The position numbers and the translations under genes are program-made. Of a DNA stretch of 64,000 nt, positions 25,659 through 34,221 are shown piece by piece. The notes beneath the pieces are model-generated. The model ran no database searches, was not told where the DNA came from, and was given only the letters and a program-made list of their open reading frames with translations. This stretch comes from Streptomyces sp. NBC_00425 (lineage in GTDB: Bacteria > Actinomycetota > Actinomycetes > Streptomycetales > Streptomycetaceae), in assembly GCF_036030735.1 (NCBI RefSeq), contig NZ_CP107928.1, forward strand, positions 8,990,001 through 9,054,000. Reading direction: 5' to 3'. Position 1 is the first letter of the stretch; every line of letters begins with the position of its first letter.

Positions 25659-27083
25659 TCAGCGGTTGGCCAGCCGGTCGAGATCCTCCTGGGTGCCGTT
25701 GAAGACGTCCCCGGTGGCCGGGGCCCGGATGCCGTCGAAGAGCGCGGACTCGGTGTACTGCCACATGATCCAGGTGCCGGAGCCGTTCGGCAGGGGCGGC
25801 GCGGTGATCGACCGACGGTAGTCCGCGAGCTGCAGCGGATAGGCGGCGAAGGCCGGAGTCGACCCCAGGCAGTCGTCGAGGAACGACTTCTGGGTGTAGA
25901 CGACGGGCCTGCGGCCGAAGGCGGCCTCCACCGTGTCGAGCCAGGCGGTGGCGTCGGCGACCGTGAGATGGGTCGGGCAGCGTCCGCTGCCGTCGTCCAT
26001 GCGCTCCAGGTCGAGGACCGGCGGCAGGTCTCCGGGGCGCTGTCCGGTGTAGCCGGCCGCGCGCACCGCGGTGATGAACCGGTCGGCCTGCGCGGCGCCG
26101 GTGCCGACGGCGGTGCCGGTGTAGAAGTGGTACGGCGCGACCGCGAGCCCCACCGCCCGGGCGGCGTCCATGTCGGAGGCGAGGTACTCGTCCGTCACGT
26201 CGAGCCCCCGGGTGGCCTTGACGGTCGCGAACTCCACGCCCGCCGCCCGCACCGCGGCCCAGTCGATCGGAGCGCCGCCCGGATGCTGGTACTTGGCGGT
26301 GTCCAGACCGTCGATCGGATACCCGGCCGGCCGAGGCGGCGTGCAGTACGCGTCGCGGCTCGACCAATCGGTCAGCCTGGCCCAGGTGTTGGGGCCGACG
26401 ACGCCGTCCGTGCCCAGGTCGGCGCACATCTGGAACTCCACGACCCGGTTCTCGGTGCCGCCGCCGAAGTCGCCGTCGATCGTGAGCGGTGGGTAGTGGC
26501 CCGGCTCCATCGCCAGGTTGAGACGGCACTGCAGCTCTTCGACCTCGACGCCCTTCGCGCCCCGGCGCAGTGTGGGACGTGTGTCGGTGTGTCCGCACAC
26601 GGAGGCCTGCGGGGCGCTCGGCGTGCCGTCGGGCGTGCAGGGCTGTGGATGCGCGGCCCGGGCGTTGAGCGCGGCCCAGGTGCCGGGCCCGATCGCCCCG
26701 TCGGCGGTGAGTCCCGCGCACCGCTGGAACGTCCGGACCCGTTCCGCGGTGCCGGCGCCGAAGGATCCGTCCGCCGCGATCGGCGTGTGGTGCCCGGTCT
26801 TGGTGGCCAGGTTCAGCTCGCACTGCGCCTCGCGCGTCGCGAGACCCGCCGATCCCTGTGCCAGCGGCGGCTGTTCGTCGGTGTGACCGCACACCGCGGT
26901 CGCGGCCGCGACGCCGGGCCCGGCCGCGTCGGCCGCCGCCGCGGCAGCCGGTCGTGAGGCCGGGCCGCTGCGGTCCGCGGCGTCGCTCCGGGCCGCCCCG
27001 GCGAGTGCGACGGCGGCCGCCAGCAGCATCGTGGAGAGGAACGGGGCCGGGCGGCGAGCCGGATGCCGATCCGATCTGGTCAT
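25659..27083 (-). CDS. Secreted GH25 lysozyme with two peptidoglycan-binding repeats
   Basis: A 474-residue exported muramidase: signal peptide (about 1-36), Ala-rich linker, two PG_binding_1 repeats (about 65-150 and 160-245, each starting VCGHTDxxP and containing IDG/ADGSFGxGT), then a GH25 catalytic domain (about 255-470). GLDTAKYQ carries the first conserved Asp and PPVLDLERMDD the D-x-E catalytic pair; WIMWQYT is the family end motif. It cleaves the MurNAc-GlcNAc link in peptidoglycan and may act on competing bacteria or the cell's own wall. AAGGA is 5 nt from the ATG, and four AGGA-containing heptamers stand just upstream of it. Confidence 0.93.
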   Translation of the reverse strand: MTRSDRHPARRPAPFLSTMLLAAAVALAGAARSDAADRSGPASRPAAAAAADAAGPGVAAATAVCGHTDEQPPLAQGSAGLATREAQCELNLATKTGHHTPIAADGSFGAGTAERVRTFQRCAGLTADGAIGPGTWAALNARAAHPQPCTPDGTPSAPQASVCGHTDTRPTLRRGAKGVEVEELQCRLNLAMEPGHYPPLTIDGDFGGGTENRVVEFQMCADLGTDGVVGPNTWARLTDWSSRDAYCTPPRPAGYPIDGLDTAKYQHPGGAPIDWAAVRAAGVEFATVKATRGLDVTDEYLASDMDAARAVGLAVAPYHFYTGTAVGTGAAQADRFITAVRAAGYTGQRPGDLPPVLDLERMDDGSGRCPTHLTVADATAWLDTVEAAFGRRPVVYTQKSFLDDCLGSTPAFAAYPLQLADYRRSITAPPLPNGSGTWIMWQYTESALFDGIRAPATGDVFNGTQEDLDRLANR

Positions 27084-27710
27084 GGGATTCCTTGTCCTGG
27101 GTCCTGGGTCCTGGGTCCTGGGGCCTCGGTCATGTGGCCGGGGTCCTGGATCTGTCGTTCATGCGGCCTGGGCCATCCGGCCGGTGGCCTGCCGTCCGTG
27201 GTCTGCGTCCCGTGCCCGTGTTCCGGGGTGCCTGTCGTGTGCTCGGGTGCGTGTCCCGGGTGCCGCGTCGCGACGTGGTGGACGTGGCCCGTCGCGGCGG
27301 CACGGCGCGCGGTGGCCCACGCCGGGCCCTCCCCCGAGGGAGCCCGGCCGCCCGAGCCGTGCGCCGCGCCCAAACCCGCTGCGCCCGCACGCCGTTCCGC
27401 GGGACCGACGCTCTCACGGGCCGGCCGAGACGGGACAGCGCAACGCGTCACCGCGGGACACGAAGCCGACAAGGGGTGCGTGACCTGGTGCTTCCCGCCG
27501 GCCGCTGAGACGGGCGCGGGACGGAGCCCGCCGGATCCCTGGTGGGCGGCGGACGGAGAACGCGGCGTTCCGGGCGTCGCGGACATCGCCGCGGGCAGGC
27601 GTCGTCGCCGTCCGGCACGGGTACGGGCGGCCCCGGTCACCGGGCCCGGGCCGTCCGGCTCAGCACATGCGTCACCGGTCGGCCGGGCGCAGACTGAGGT
27701 GATGACTGGC
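27084..27710. other. Divergent intergenic region, lysozyme / MFS pump
   Basis: 627 bases without a credible gene. The part next to the lysozyme (27094-27180) is a decayed GTCCTGG/GGCCTGG repeat field; the rest is ordinary high-GC DNA whose open frames have low-complexity translations. The promoters of both genes must lie here, but no clear elements were recognised. Confidence 0.4.
27094..27121 (-). repeat. Heptamer array in the lysozyme 5' region
   Basis: Four exact copies of GTCCTGG; read on the minus strand they are CCAGGAC units lying 11-38 nt before the lysozyme start. Each carries an AGGA ribosome-site core. Confidence 0.9.
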
Positions 27711-29312
27711 ATGTACACCAAGCATCGGGCGGGGAACGCGCCGGCGGGCCGGGGTGCGCCGTCGCCGTCGGTGGCCCTCGCGGCCATGATGTTCGCGGTC
27801 GCGATGACGTTCATCGACCAGACCATCGTGGCGATCGCGACGCCGGACATCGTCGACGAGCTGGGCCTCTCCGCCTCCGGCATGCAGTGGGTGGTCAACG
27901 CCTACCTCCTGGCGCTGGCAGCCTTCTTCGCCCTCGGAGGACGTCTGGCGGACCTGTTCGGTCCCCGTCGCATCGTCGTGATCGGCACCCTGGTGTTCGT
28001 GATCTCGTCGATCCTGTGCGGCTGTGTCCCTCGCGGCGACTTCGCCCTGACCTGGCTCGTCGTCTTCCGCTCGACCCAGGGGCTCGGCGCCGCCCTGCTC
28101 TTCCCCGCGGCCCTGGCCGTGGTCGTGGCGGTGTTCCCGGTGGAGCGACGCGGTCGTGCGCTGGCCCTGTTCTTCGGCGTCACCGGGGCGCTGACGGCGC
28201 TGGGGCCGCTGCTCGGCGGCTGGCTCACGGACTGGACCTGGCGCGCCATCTTCTGGGTCAACGTGCCCGTGGCCGTCGTCGCGCTGATCCTGACGGCGCT
28301 CGCCCGTGTGTCCGACCGTCGCCGCGACGAGAAGCTGGACGTGCCGGGCGCGGCGCTGATCGCCCTCGGCATGGGCGCGAGCGTGCTCGGCTTCCAGCAG
28401 GCCTCGGCGTGGGGCTGGGACAGCGTGCTCACCTGGGTCTGCATCGTGGGCGGTCTCGCCGTGCTGTGGCTGTTCTGCCGCTACGAACTGCGCACGGCCA
28501 GTCCGTTGGTCAGGCTCGCGGTCTTCCGGGACCGGGCCTTCGTCGTCGACTCGGTCGTGCTGTTCTTCGCCATGCTCGCGTTCGTCCCGCTGTTCTTCTT
28601 CGCGTCCGTCTACGCCCAGGTGTCCCTGAGCGCCTCGCCCAACCAGGCGGCGCTGTACCTGCTGTACTTCTTCGCGGGCTTCGCGCTCGCCTCGCAGTGG
28701 GGCGGGCGGATCCTCGACAGACGCGGCGCGCGGCCCGCCCTGAGGATCGGCTGCGTCGTCGGGGCCGTCGGGTTCGCCCTGTGGGCGGGGAAGCTGACCG
28801 ATCTGTCCATGCACGACCAGTGGCCCTACGCGGCACTCGCGGGCGCCGGGATCGGCTTCATCCTCGCTCCCGCCTCCACGGACGCCGTCAACCGGGCGAT
28901 CGACGCCTCGTACGGCGAGGTCACGGGCATCACGCAGACGATCCGCAACTACGCGGCCAGCGTCGGCCTGGCACTCTTCAGCACGTTGCTGACCCACGCC
29001 ATGACCGACAACGTGCGGAACACGCTCGAGTCGCGCGGGGTGCCGTCCGGCACCGCTGGCGACGCGGCGCGGGGGGTTGCGGAAGCGGTGACGGGCAACG
29101 CCGACAACCGGCAGCCCAGCGGGGACGGGCCGGTCGCGACCACGGTGCGGGAGTCGATGTCCGCGATCCGCATGGACTTCGCCCAGGCCAACCAGTGGGT
29201 GTTCTACGGGATGGCCATCGCGCTGGGCGTCGGCTTCCTGTGCGCCGGCCGGCATCCCGGCGGCGCGGCACATCCCGAGAAGGCGCCGCAGGAGCCGCTC
29301 GCGCGGCGTTGA
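27711..29312 (+). CDS. MFS efflux pump, DHA2 type
   Basis: A 533-residue, 14-helix proton-coupled exporter. Motifs: FIDQTIVAIATPDIVDEL in helix 1, GGRLADLFGPRRIV in loop 2-3 and RSTQGLGAALLFPAALAVV in helix 5. The C-terminal half ends in a soluble tail (HPEKAPQEPLARR). Two in-frame ATGs exist at 27702 and 27711; GAGG at 27696 is too close to the first and well placed for the second, so 27711 was chosen. It stands alone between the lysozyme and a third MFS gene. The substrate is unknown. Confidence 0.9.
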   Translation: MYTKHRAGNAPAGRGAPSPSVALAAMMFAVAMTFIDQTIVAIATPDIVDELGLSASGMQWVVNAYLLALAAFFALGGRLADLFGPRRIVVIGTLVFVISSILCGCVPRGDFALTWLVVFRSTQGLGAALLFPAALAVVVAVFPVERRGRALALFFGVTGALTALGPLLGGWLTDWTWRAIFWVNVPVAVVALILTALARVSDRRRDEKLDVPGAALIALGMGASVLGFQQASAWGWDSVLTWVCIVGGLAVLWLFCRYELRTASPLVRLAVFRDRAFVVDSVVLFFAMLAFVPLFFFASVYAQVSLSASPNQAALYLLYFFAGFALASQWGGRILDRRGARPALRIGCVVGAVGFALWAGKLTDLSMHDQWPYAALAGAGIGFILAPASTDAVNRAIDASYGEVTGITQTIRNYAASVGLALFSTLLTHAMTDNVRNTLESRGVPSGTAGDAARGVAEAVTGNADNRQPSGDGPVATTVRESMSAIRMDFAQANQWVFYGMAIALGVGFLCAGRHPGGAAHPEKAPQEPLARR

Positions 29313-29476
29313 GAACGCCGGCGGAAGGGGGCTGGCGCGCGCGAGGGCGCGAACGGAGGGCGCTGAATCGCCGGGGGAGAGGCGGCGGGCGGCGGGTCCA
29401 CGCGTGGTGGGCGGCGGTGTGCCCGGACCGCACGGACCGGGCCGGGGAGCCCGTGGGGGCCGCCCCGGCCGCGCCG

Positions 29477-29566
29477 TCAGCGGCTGCGCAGGGCGCTGGT
29501 GGTGAAGAATCCCGTGGCCGCGGCGCTGACCAGGGCGCAGACGGCGAGCAGAGCGGTACGTCGCAT
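29477..29566 (-). CDS. Possible 29-residue hydrophobic peptide
   Basis: A short open frame, starting MRRTALLAVCALVSAAA and ending FFTTSALRSR. The central 18 residues form one membrane helix, with basic residues at both ends. GGAAAGG lies 7 nt before the ATG, a good ribosome site, which is the main argument for translation. It stands by itself between two MFS genes. It could instead be an unlinked signal-peptide remnant. Confidence 0.4.
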   Translation of the reverse strand: MRRTALLAVCALVSAAATGFFTTSALRSR

Positions 29567-29718
29567 CGAAGGGCCTTTCCCGTGATGACGTGATGACGGA
29601 TGGGGTCTGCACAACGCGGAACTGCCTCGTGGCGCTTCGCCCGAGGGCCGAACCCACCCGTACGGACGCGGCCAGGCGTGCACGCGGCGCGCGGCCGGCC
29701 GTCGGCCCGCCCCTGCGG

Positions 29719-30909
29719 TCAGCTCTTCGCCGGCACCGGTCGCCGCAGCAGGTAGGCCGCCGAAAGCGACACGAGTACGGCCATGCACCCGATGAACACC
29801 AGCCCGGCGCCCTCCAGTCCGAGGGGACCGACCAGCACACCCACACCGATCACCGGCACCGAGATGCCCGTGTAGGCCACCACGAAGAGCGTCGAGATCA
29901 CCGCCGCGCGCTGCTCCGCCGGGGACGCCGCGGCCACCGCGGACAGCGCCCCGCGGAAGGTCATCCCCTGCCCCGCGCCGCCGACGACCGCGCTGAGCAC
30001 GACCAGGGTGAGCAGGTCCCAGCGCAGCGCGCCGGCGAGCAGCGCCAGACCGGCGAGGAGCACGGCGCACCCCAGCGGCAGCGACCGTGCGACGCCGACG
30101 CGGCCGACGGCCGTCTGCCCGGTGATGGAGGCGAAGAAGGCCAGCGCGACGACGAGTCCGCTCACGGCGTGGTTGCCGACGTCCAGTGACCGGGCGAGGA
30201 ACGCCGGGCTGACCGAGGTGAACACGCCGAACAGCGCGAACCCGGCGAACGAGGCGGCGGCCGCCGGCCCGAACACCGTCCGCACCTGCGACGGCAGACC
30301 GGGCCGCTGTGGACGCACCGCGCCGACCGGTCCCCGCTCCGCCACGGTCTCCGGAAGGCGCGCGAGGACGGCGGCCGAGCCGGCGATCAGGACGAGGTGC
30401 ACGGCGAAGGGCAGGTACAACGGCCGGTCCGCGTACTGCGCGAGCACCCCGGCCAGCAGCGGACCGCAGCCGAGGCCGCCCATGTTGGCGGCCGTGGCCA
30501 CGAGGGTGGCCCGGGCGGCGCCGCCCGGCGGGGCGAGGTCCATCACGTACGCCGTGGCGGCCCCGGTGCACAGGCCGGCGGAGAACCCCGACAGCAGCCG
30601 CCCCGCGTACAGCCAGCCCAGCCCGGTCGCGCACAGGAAGCAGACCGCGCTCGCGGCCGCGAAGCCCAGGCCCCACAGCAGCACCGGACGTCGGCCGACG
30701 GTGTCCGAGGCATTGCCCGCCAGCAGCAGAATCCCGATGACGCCGAAGGCGTACACGGCGTACACGACGGTGACCGTCAGTTCGGAGAAGCCGAACTTCT
30801 CCTGGTAGAGGCCGTAGAGAGGGGTGGGCAGCGTGGTGCCGGCCATGCACACGGCGAACACGGCGCCGGCGAGCAGACACCGGAGCCGGCCTCGGCGTTC
30901 ACGGTCCAT
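29719..30909 (-). CDS. MFS transporter, 12-helix type
   Basis: A 396-residue transporter with 12 predicted helices. The loop 2-3 motif is GNASDTVGRRPVLLWG and the helix 5 region AATAYVMDLAPPGGAARATLV. It is of the DHA1-like or sugar-efflux kind, unlike the three 14-helix pumps nearby. Helix 1 begins RCLLAGAVFAVCMAGTTLPTPLYGLYQ, matching uncharacterised actinobacterial exporters. The ATG at 30909 lacks a good ribosome site; an in-frame GTG five codons upstream is an alternative. The substrate is unknown. Confidence 0.85.
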   Translation of the reverse strand: MDRERRGRLRCLLAGAVFAVCMAGTTLPTPLYGLYQEKFGFSELTVTVVYAVYAFGVIGILLLAGNASDTVGRRPVLLWGLGFAAASAVCFLCATGLGWLYAGRLLSGFSAGLCTGAATAYVMDLAPPGGAARATLVATAANMGGLGCGPLLAGVLAQYADRPLYLPFAVHLVLIAGSAAVLARLPETVAERGPVGAVRPQRPGLPSQVRTVFGPAAAASFAGFALFGVFTSVSPAFLARSLDVGNHAVSGLVVALAFFASITGQTAVGRVGVARSLPLGCAVLLAGLALLAGALRWDLLTLVVLSAVVGGAGQGMTFRGALSAVAAASPAEQRAAVISTLFVVAYTGISVPVIGVGVLVGPLGLEGAGLVFIGCMAVLVSLSAAYLLRRPVPAKS

Positions 30910-30994
30910 GCGGGCGACAGTAACCCCGTGCGCCGCCCCGGCGACCGACCGGCGCGCGTCGGCGCGGTCGGCCTCCGGGCCGGCCGTCACGGTG

Positions 30995-31310
30995 TCAGCC
31001 GGCGTACACGCGGCCGTGCTTGACGAGGTACCGCGCCGGTGCCGAGCAGCCCAGCGACGGCGTGCGCAGCAGGCTCACGGTGAGCGGGGCGGGTTCGGTG
31101 GAGGCGGTGGACAGCTGACAGACCGCTTCCCTGCCGGTGAGCGGGTACCAGAACCAGCCGTCCACGTCGCCCACGGTGACCCGGTCCGACTCCTTCCAGG
31201 GGCCGTTGATCTGCGTGTAGACCTGCAGTCGCACGGACGCGGCGTACCCGTCCGCGGTCGACCGCAGGGCCGTGAGGGTGATCCTGTAGTCGGAGCCGAG
31301 GACGGACGAG
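30995..31310 (-). pseudogene. 3' fragment of a probable exported-protein gene
   Basis: About 105 codons remain, ending ...LVKHGRVYAG. The sequence reads like the end of a soluble secreted domain (SDYRITLTALRSTADGYAASVRLQVYTQ, two cysteines, DVDGWFWYPLTGREAVCQ). It has no start codon or ribosome site of its own; upstream it abuts the ABC transporter remnant in another frame at about 31310, where homology to the transporter stops. It is therefore the tail of a different gene, joined by a deletion. The family is not recognised. Confidence 0.6.
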
Positions 31311-32191
31311 CCACGTCGAGGTGCAGGTCGCGCAGCGGGCCGTGGGCCAGACCGCGCAGCCGCAGCGGCAGCCCCGGTCCGCCGCCGGCGCGCGGCACGG
31401 GGATCCGGCCGGGCGCCGGAGCGGGGGACACGGCCTGTTCCGCGTCGAGGACGCCCGCGATCCGGCCGGCGGAGGCGCGGCCCTGGGCCAACTCCGCGTA
31501 CACCCAGGAGAATTCGGAAAGGGGGCCGATGAGGAACAGGGCGAGGGCGACGGACGAGACGAGTTCGCCGACCCCGATGTCCCCGCGTGCCGCGAGCTGC
31601 CCTCCGACCAGCGCGACCAGTGCGAGGAACACGCCCGTCAGGACGGTCACCACCGCGTTCTGCCAGGCCTCGGCGCGGGCGGCGCGCAGGGTGGCGGTCA
31701 GGGACTCCTGGCTGATCCGCCGGTAGCGGGAGACGACTGTGCGCTCGGCGCCGATGCCCTTGAGGATCCGCAGCCCCGCCACCAGGTCCGCCGCGACGCC
31801 CGAGGCCCGCGCCGCCTGTTCCTGTTCGGTCTCGCTGCGCCGCTCCAGCGGCCTGCTCAGCAGATGGGCGAGCCACAGGAGCAGCGGGGCGCCCGTCAGG
31901 GCGAGCAGCCCGAGGGGGAGGGACACCCCGAGCAGGACGACGGCGCCGACGGCCAGACCGGTCGCGGACGCGACGGCGACGATCAGCGCCATCATGACGG
32001 CGCCCACCCGTTTGGCGTCCTCCGTCGCGATGGTGGCCAGCTCGCCCGGGAGCCGGCCCTCCTCCGCGCCTCCCTCGGGGGCGAGGACGCGGGCCACGAG
32101 TTCGGCCCTGAGCCGGTGAGCGGTGGTCAGCGAGGCGCGTTCACCGGCCCACGCGCAGGACTCTCCGGCCGGGCGGATCCGCCTTCCTCAT
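31311..32191 (-). pseudogene. Truncated ABC exporter-type permease behind an iron box
   Basis: The start of the gene is intact: GGAGGG, then ATG at 32191, reading MRKADPPGRR. After about 15 codons a stop (TGA) interrupts. The transporter homology continues in the +1 frame (AGERASLTTAHRLRAELVARVLA... to ...SAGRIAGVLD), covering only the later helices of an ABC exporter membrane domain. The first helices are missing, and the ATPase domain breaks off at LRDLHLDV, before its Walker A motif. With deletions at both ends plus a frameshift, it cannot make a working transporter. The iron box at 32242 implies it once moved a siderophore (inference from family habit). Confidence 0.75.
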
Positions 32192-32503
32192 GTGTCCCTC
32201 CGGACCGATGACGCAAGGCACTTGACGTTGCCTCGATGAACTTAGGTTAGCCTAACTTCATTTGCCGATCGGTGCCAGCACTCCTCGCCGGTCGATCACG
32301 CGTCCGTCGCGTCGCGAGCTCCGCCGCGGCGCCCTCCGCCGGCGGTCCGCCCGCGGCAATGTGACCCCCTCCATTGCGCCGGCGACGTCACAGCGGCCAC
32401 TCTCTCCTCGCACGTTTTTCCGAAGAACCGTTATCCGGTGCTCCCGCGGCGATCCCCGAATTGAGGGACAGCATCGTTCGGAGTCGAGGACAGGGAAGCA
32501 GCA
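32192..32503. other. Intergenic region between the ABC remnant and the sigma-CAP gene
   Basis: 312 bases with no gene. Besides the iron box (32242-32258), a less GC-rich stretch at 32405-32475 is a likely promoter zone for the sigma-CAP gene, which has AGGGA before its ATG. Confidence 0.4.
32242..32258. promoter_or_regulatory. DmdR1/DtxR-type iron box
   Basis: TTAGGTTAGCCTAACTT closely matches the 19-bp actinobacterial iron box (TTAGGTTAGGCTCACCTAA consensus) bound by DmdR/DtxR/IdeR with Fe2+. It stands 51 nt upstream of the ATG of the broken ABC transporter and 246 nt upstream of the sigma-CAP gene on the other strand. Confidence 0.8.
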
Positions 32504-34159
32504 ATGAGTGAACGGCACACGGTGGACGCGGCGGAGCTGGTGAGGGCTGCCCGGGCGGGCGACCAGGCGGCTCAGGACGCGCTCGTCGGCGCCTACCTCC
32601 CGCTGGTCTACAACATCGTGGGCCGGGCGTTGAACGGTTCGGTGGACGTGGACGACGTCGTGCAGGACACCATGCTGCGCGCCCTCGACTCGCTGAGCAC
32701 GCTGAGGTCGCCCGAGAGCTTCCGCTCCTGGCTGGTCGCCATCGCGATGAACCAGGTACGCGCGCACTTCAACCGCCTCCAGCCCGCGCAGGGCGGCATG
32801 GAGGAGGCCGACGAGGTGGCCGATCCGGGCGCCGACTTCGTCGACCTGACCATCGTGCAGCTGCAGTTGTCCGGCCAGCGGCAGGAGACCGCGCGCGCCA
32901 CCCGCTGGCTGGAGCCCGAGGACCGCGGCCTGCTGTCCCTGTGGTGGCTGGAGTGCGCGGGCGAGCTGACCCGCGCCGAGATCGCCGACGCCCTGACGCT
33001 GACACCGCAGCACACGGCTGTGCGCGTGCAGCGGATGAAGGCGCAGTTGGAAGCGGCGCGGGTGGTGGTGCGGGCGCTGGACGCGCAGCCGCCGTGCGCG
33101 GAACTGCGGGACGCCCTCGCGGGGTTCGACGGGCGGCCCTCGGCGTTGTGGCGCAAGCGCATAGCCCGCCACGCACGCGGCTGCGCCCGGTGCTCGGGCC
33201 TGTGGAGCGGACTGCTGCCCGCGGAGGGGCTGCTGGCCGGGCTGGCGCTGGTCGCGGTGTCGTCCGCGCTCCTCGCGAAGACTCCCGGCGTCGCCGACAC
33301 CGTCGCCCTGGCCGCCTCGGCCGTCCCGCCGACCGCGGACGGTGATCCCACCGTGATCGTGCGGACGGGGCGCCGCGCCGCGGGCGATCACGGCGTCTCG
33401 CGCACCGCGGCCCGACGCAGGCGGCGCACACGGCGGCGGGCGGTCGGCGGAGCCGTGGTGGCCGCGTGCGTGGCGGGCGGCGGCCTGTACTACTTCGGGA
33501 CGCAGCCGGACACGGGGTCCGGCCAGAGCACCGCGGTGCAGCCGGCGAACGACGCCCTCGTCTCCGAGCGGCCCTCCCCGGACGCCGGCCGCGTGAGTTC
33601 GCCGCCCTCGCCGTCCCCGTCGGTCACCGCCTCGCCCTCGGCGTCGAAGTCGCCGGCCGCGACCGCCACGCCGAGCGCCCGCGCCTCCCGCAGCGCCCCG
33701 GCGAAGACACCGGCGAAGCCGGCCGCCGGCACGCAGCGGTCCACGTCCAGGACGCCGTTCGCGCAGTCCGCTTCGTCCGACCGCGAGAGTCAGGTGATCG
33801 CCCTGGTCAACGAGGAACGGGCGGCCGCGGGCTGCGGCCCCCTCACCGCAGACCCGCTGCTGCACAAGTCCGCCCAGGGCCACTCGGACAACATGGCCGC
33901 GCGCGACTTCTTCGACCACACCAACCCCGACGGCGCCGACCCCGGAGCGCGCATCACCGCCACCGGCTACCGCTGGTCCACGTACGGCGAGAACATAGCC
34001 AAGGGTCAGCAGACGGCGCAGTCGGTGATGACGTCCTGGATGAACAGCCCCGGCCACCGCGCCAACATCCTCAACTGCGACTTCAAGAACATCGGCGTGG
34101 GCATCCACGATGGCGCCGGCGGCCCGTGGTGGACGCAGAACTTCGGCGCCAAGCTGTGA
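32504..34159 (+). CDS. ECF-type sigma factor fused to anti-sigma-like zinc motif, membrane helix and external CAP domain
   Basis: A 551-residue protein. Sigma-70 region 2 (about 28-92; DVDDVVQDTMLRALDSL, SFRSWLVAIAMNQVR) and region 4 (about 135-185; LTRAEIADALTLTPQHTAVRVQRMK) are followed by a zinc motif of the anti-sigma type (H223-x3-C227-x2-C230, with C198 upstream) and a short hydrophobic stretch (241-260). An Arg-rich stop-transfer and a membrane helix (321-340) precede a Pro/Ser/Ala linker and a CAP/SCP domain (about 438-551; QSVMTSWMNSPGHRANIL). The sigma part would be held at the inner face and the CAP part outside, so release or contact may signal envelope state (inference). The ATG has AGGGA upstream. 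Confidence 0.92.
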   Translation: MSERHTVDAAELVRAARAGDQAAQDALVGAYLPLVYNIVGRALNGSVDVDDVVQDTMLRALDSLSTLRSPESFRSWLVAIAMNQVRAHFNRLQPAQGGMEEADEVADPGADFVDLTIVQLQLSGQRQETARATRWLEPEDRGLLSLWWLECAGELTRAEIADALTLTPQHTAVRVQRMKAQLEAARVVVRALDAQPPCAELRDALAGFDGRPSALWRKRIARHARGCARCSGLWSGLLPAEGLLAGLALVAVSSALLAKTPGVADTVALAASAVPPTADGDPTVIVRTGRRAAGDHGVSRTAARRRRRTRRRAVGGAVVAACVAGGGLYYFGTQPDTGSGQSTAVQPANDALVSERPSPDAGRVSSPPSPSPSVTASPSASKSPAATATPSARASRSAPAKTPAKPAAGTQRSTSRTPFAQSASSDRESQVIALVNEERAAAGCGPLTADPLLHKSAQGHSDNMAARDFFDHTNPDGADPGARITATGYRWSTYGENIAKGQQTAQSVMTSWMNSPGHRANILNCDFKNIGVGIHDGAGGPWWTQNFGAKL

Positions 34160-34189
34160 CCGGGCGGCCGGTTGCTCCGACGACGGGGT

Positions 34190-34215
34190 GACCGCGTGAC
34201 CGGCGGGCCGCGGTC
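34190..34215. terminator. Short hairpin between convergent sigma-CAP and pectate lyase genes
   Basis: GACCGCG (34190-34196) pairs with CGCGGTC (34209-34215), with a 12-nt loop. It sits 30 nt after one stop codon and 6 nt after the other, viewed from each strand. Confidence 0.45.
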
Positions 34216-34221
34216 GCGGGC

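Noticed and set aside
32504..34159. Sigma and CAP parts as two separate genes joined by a sequencing error.
   Set aside because: The frame is continuous, with a sensible zinc motif, membrane helix and Pro/Ser linker between them and no second ribosome site before the CAP part.
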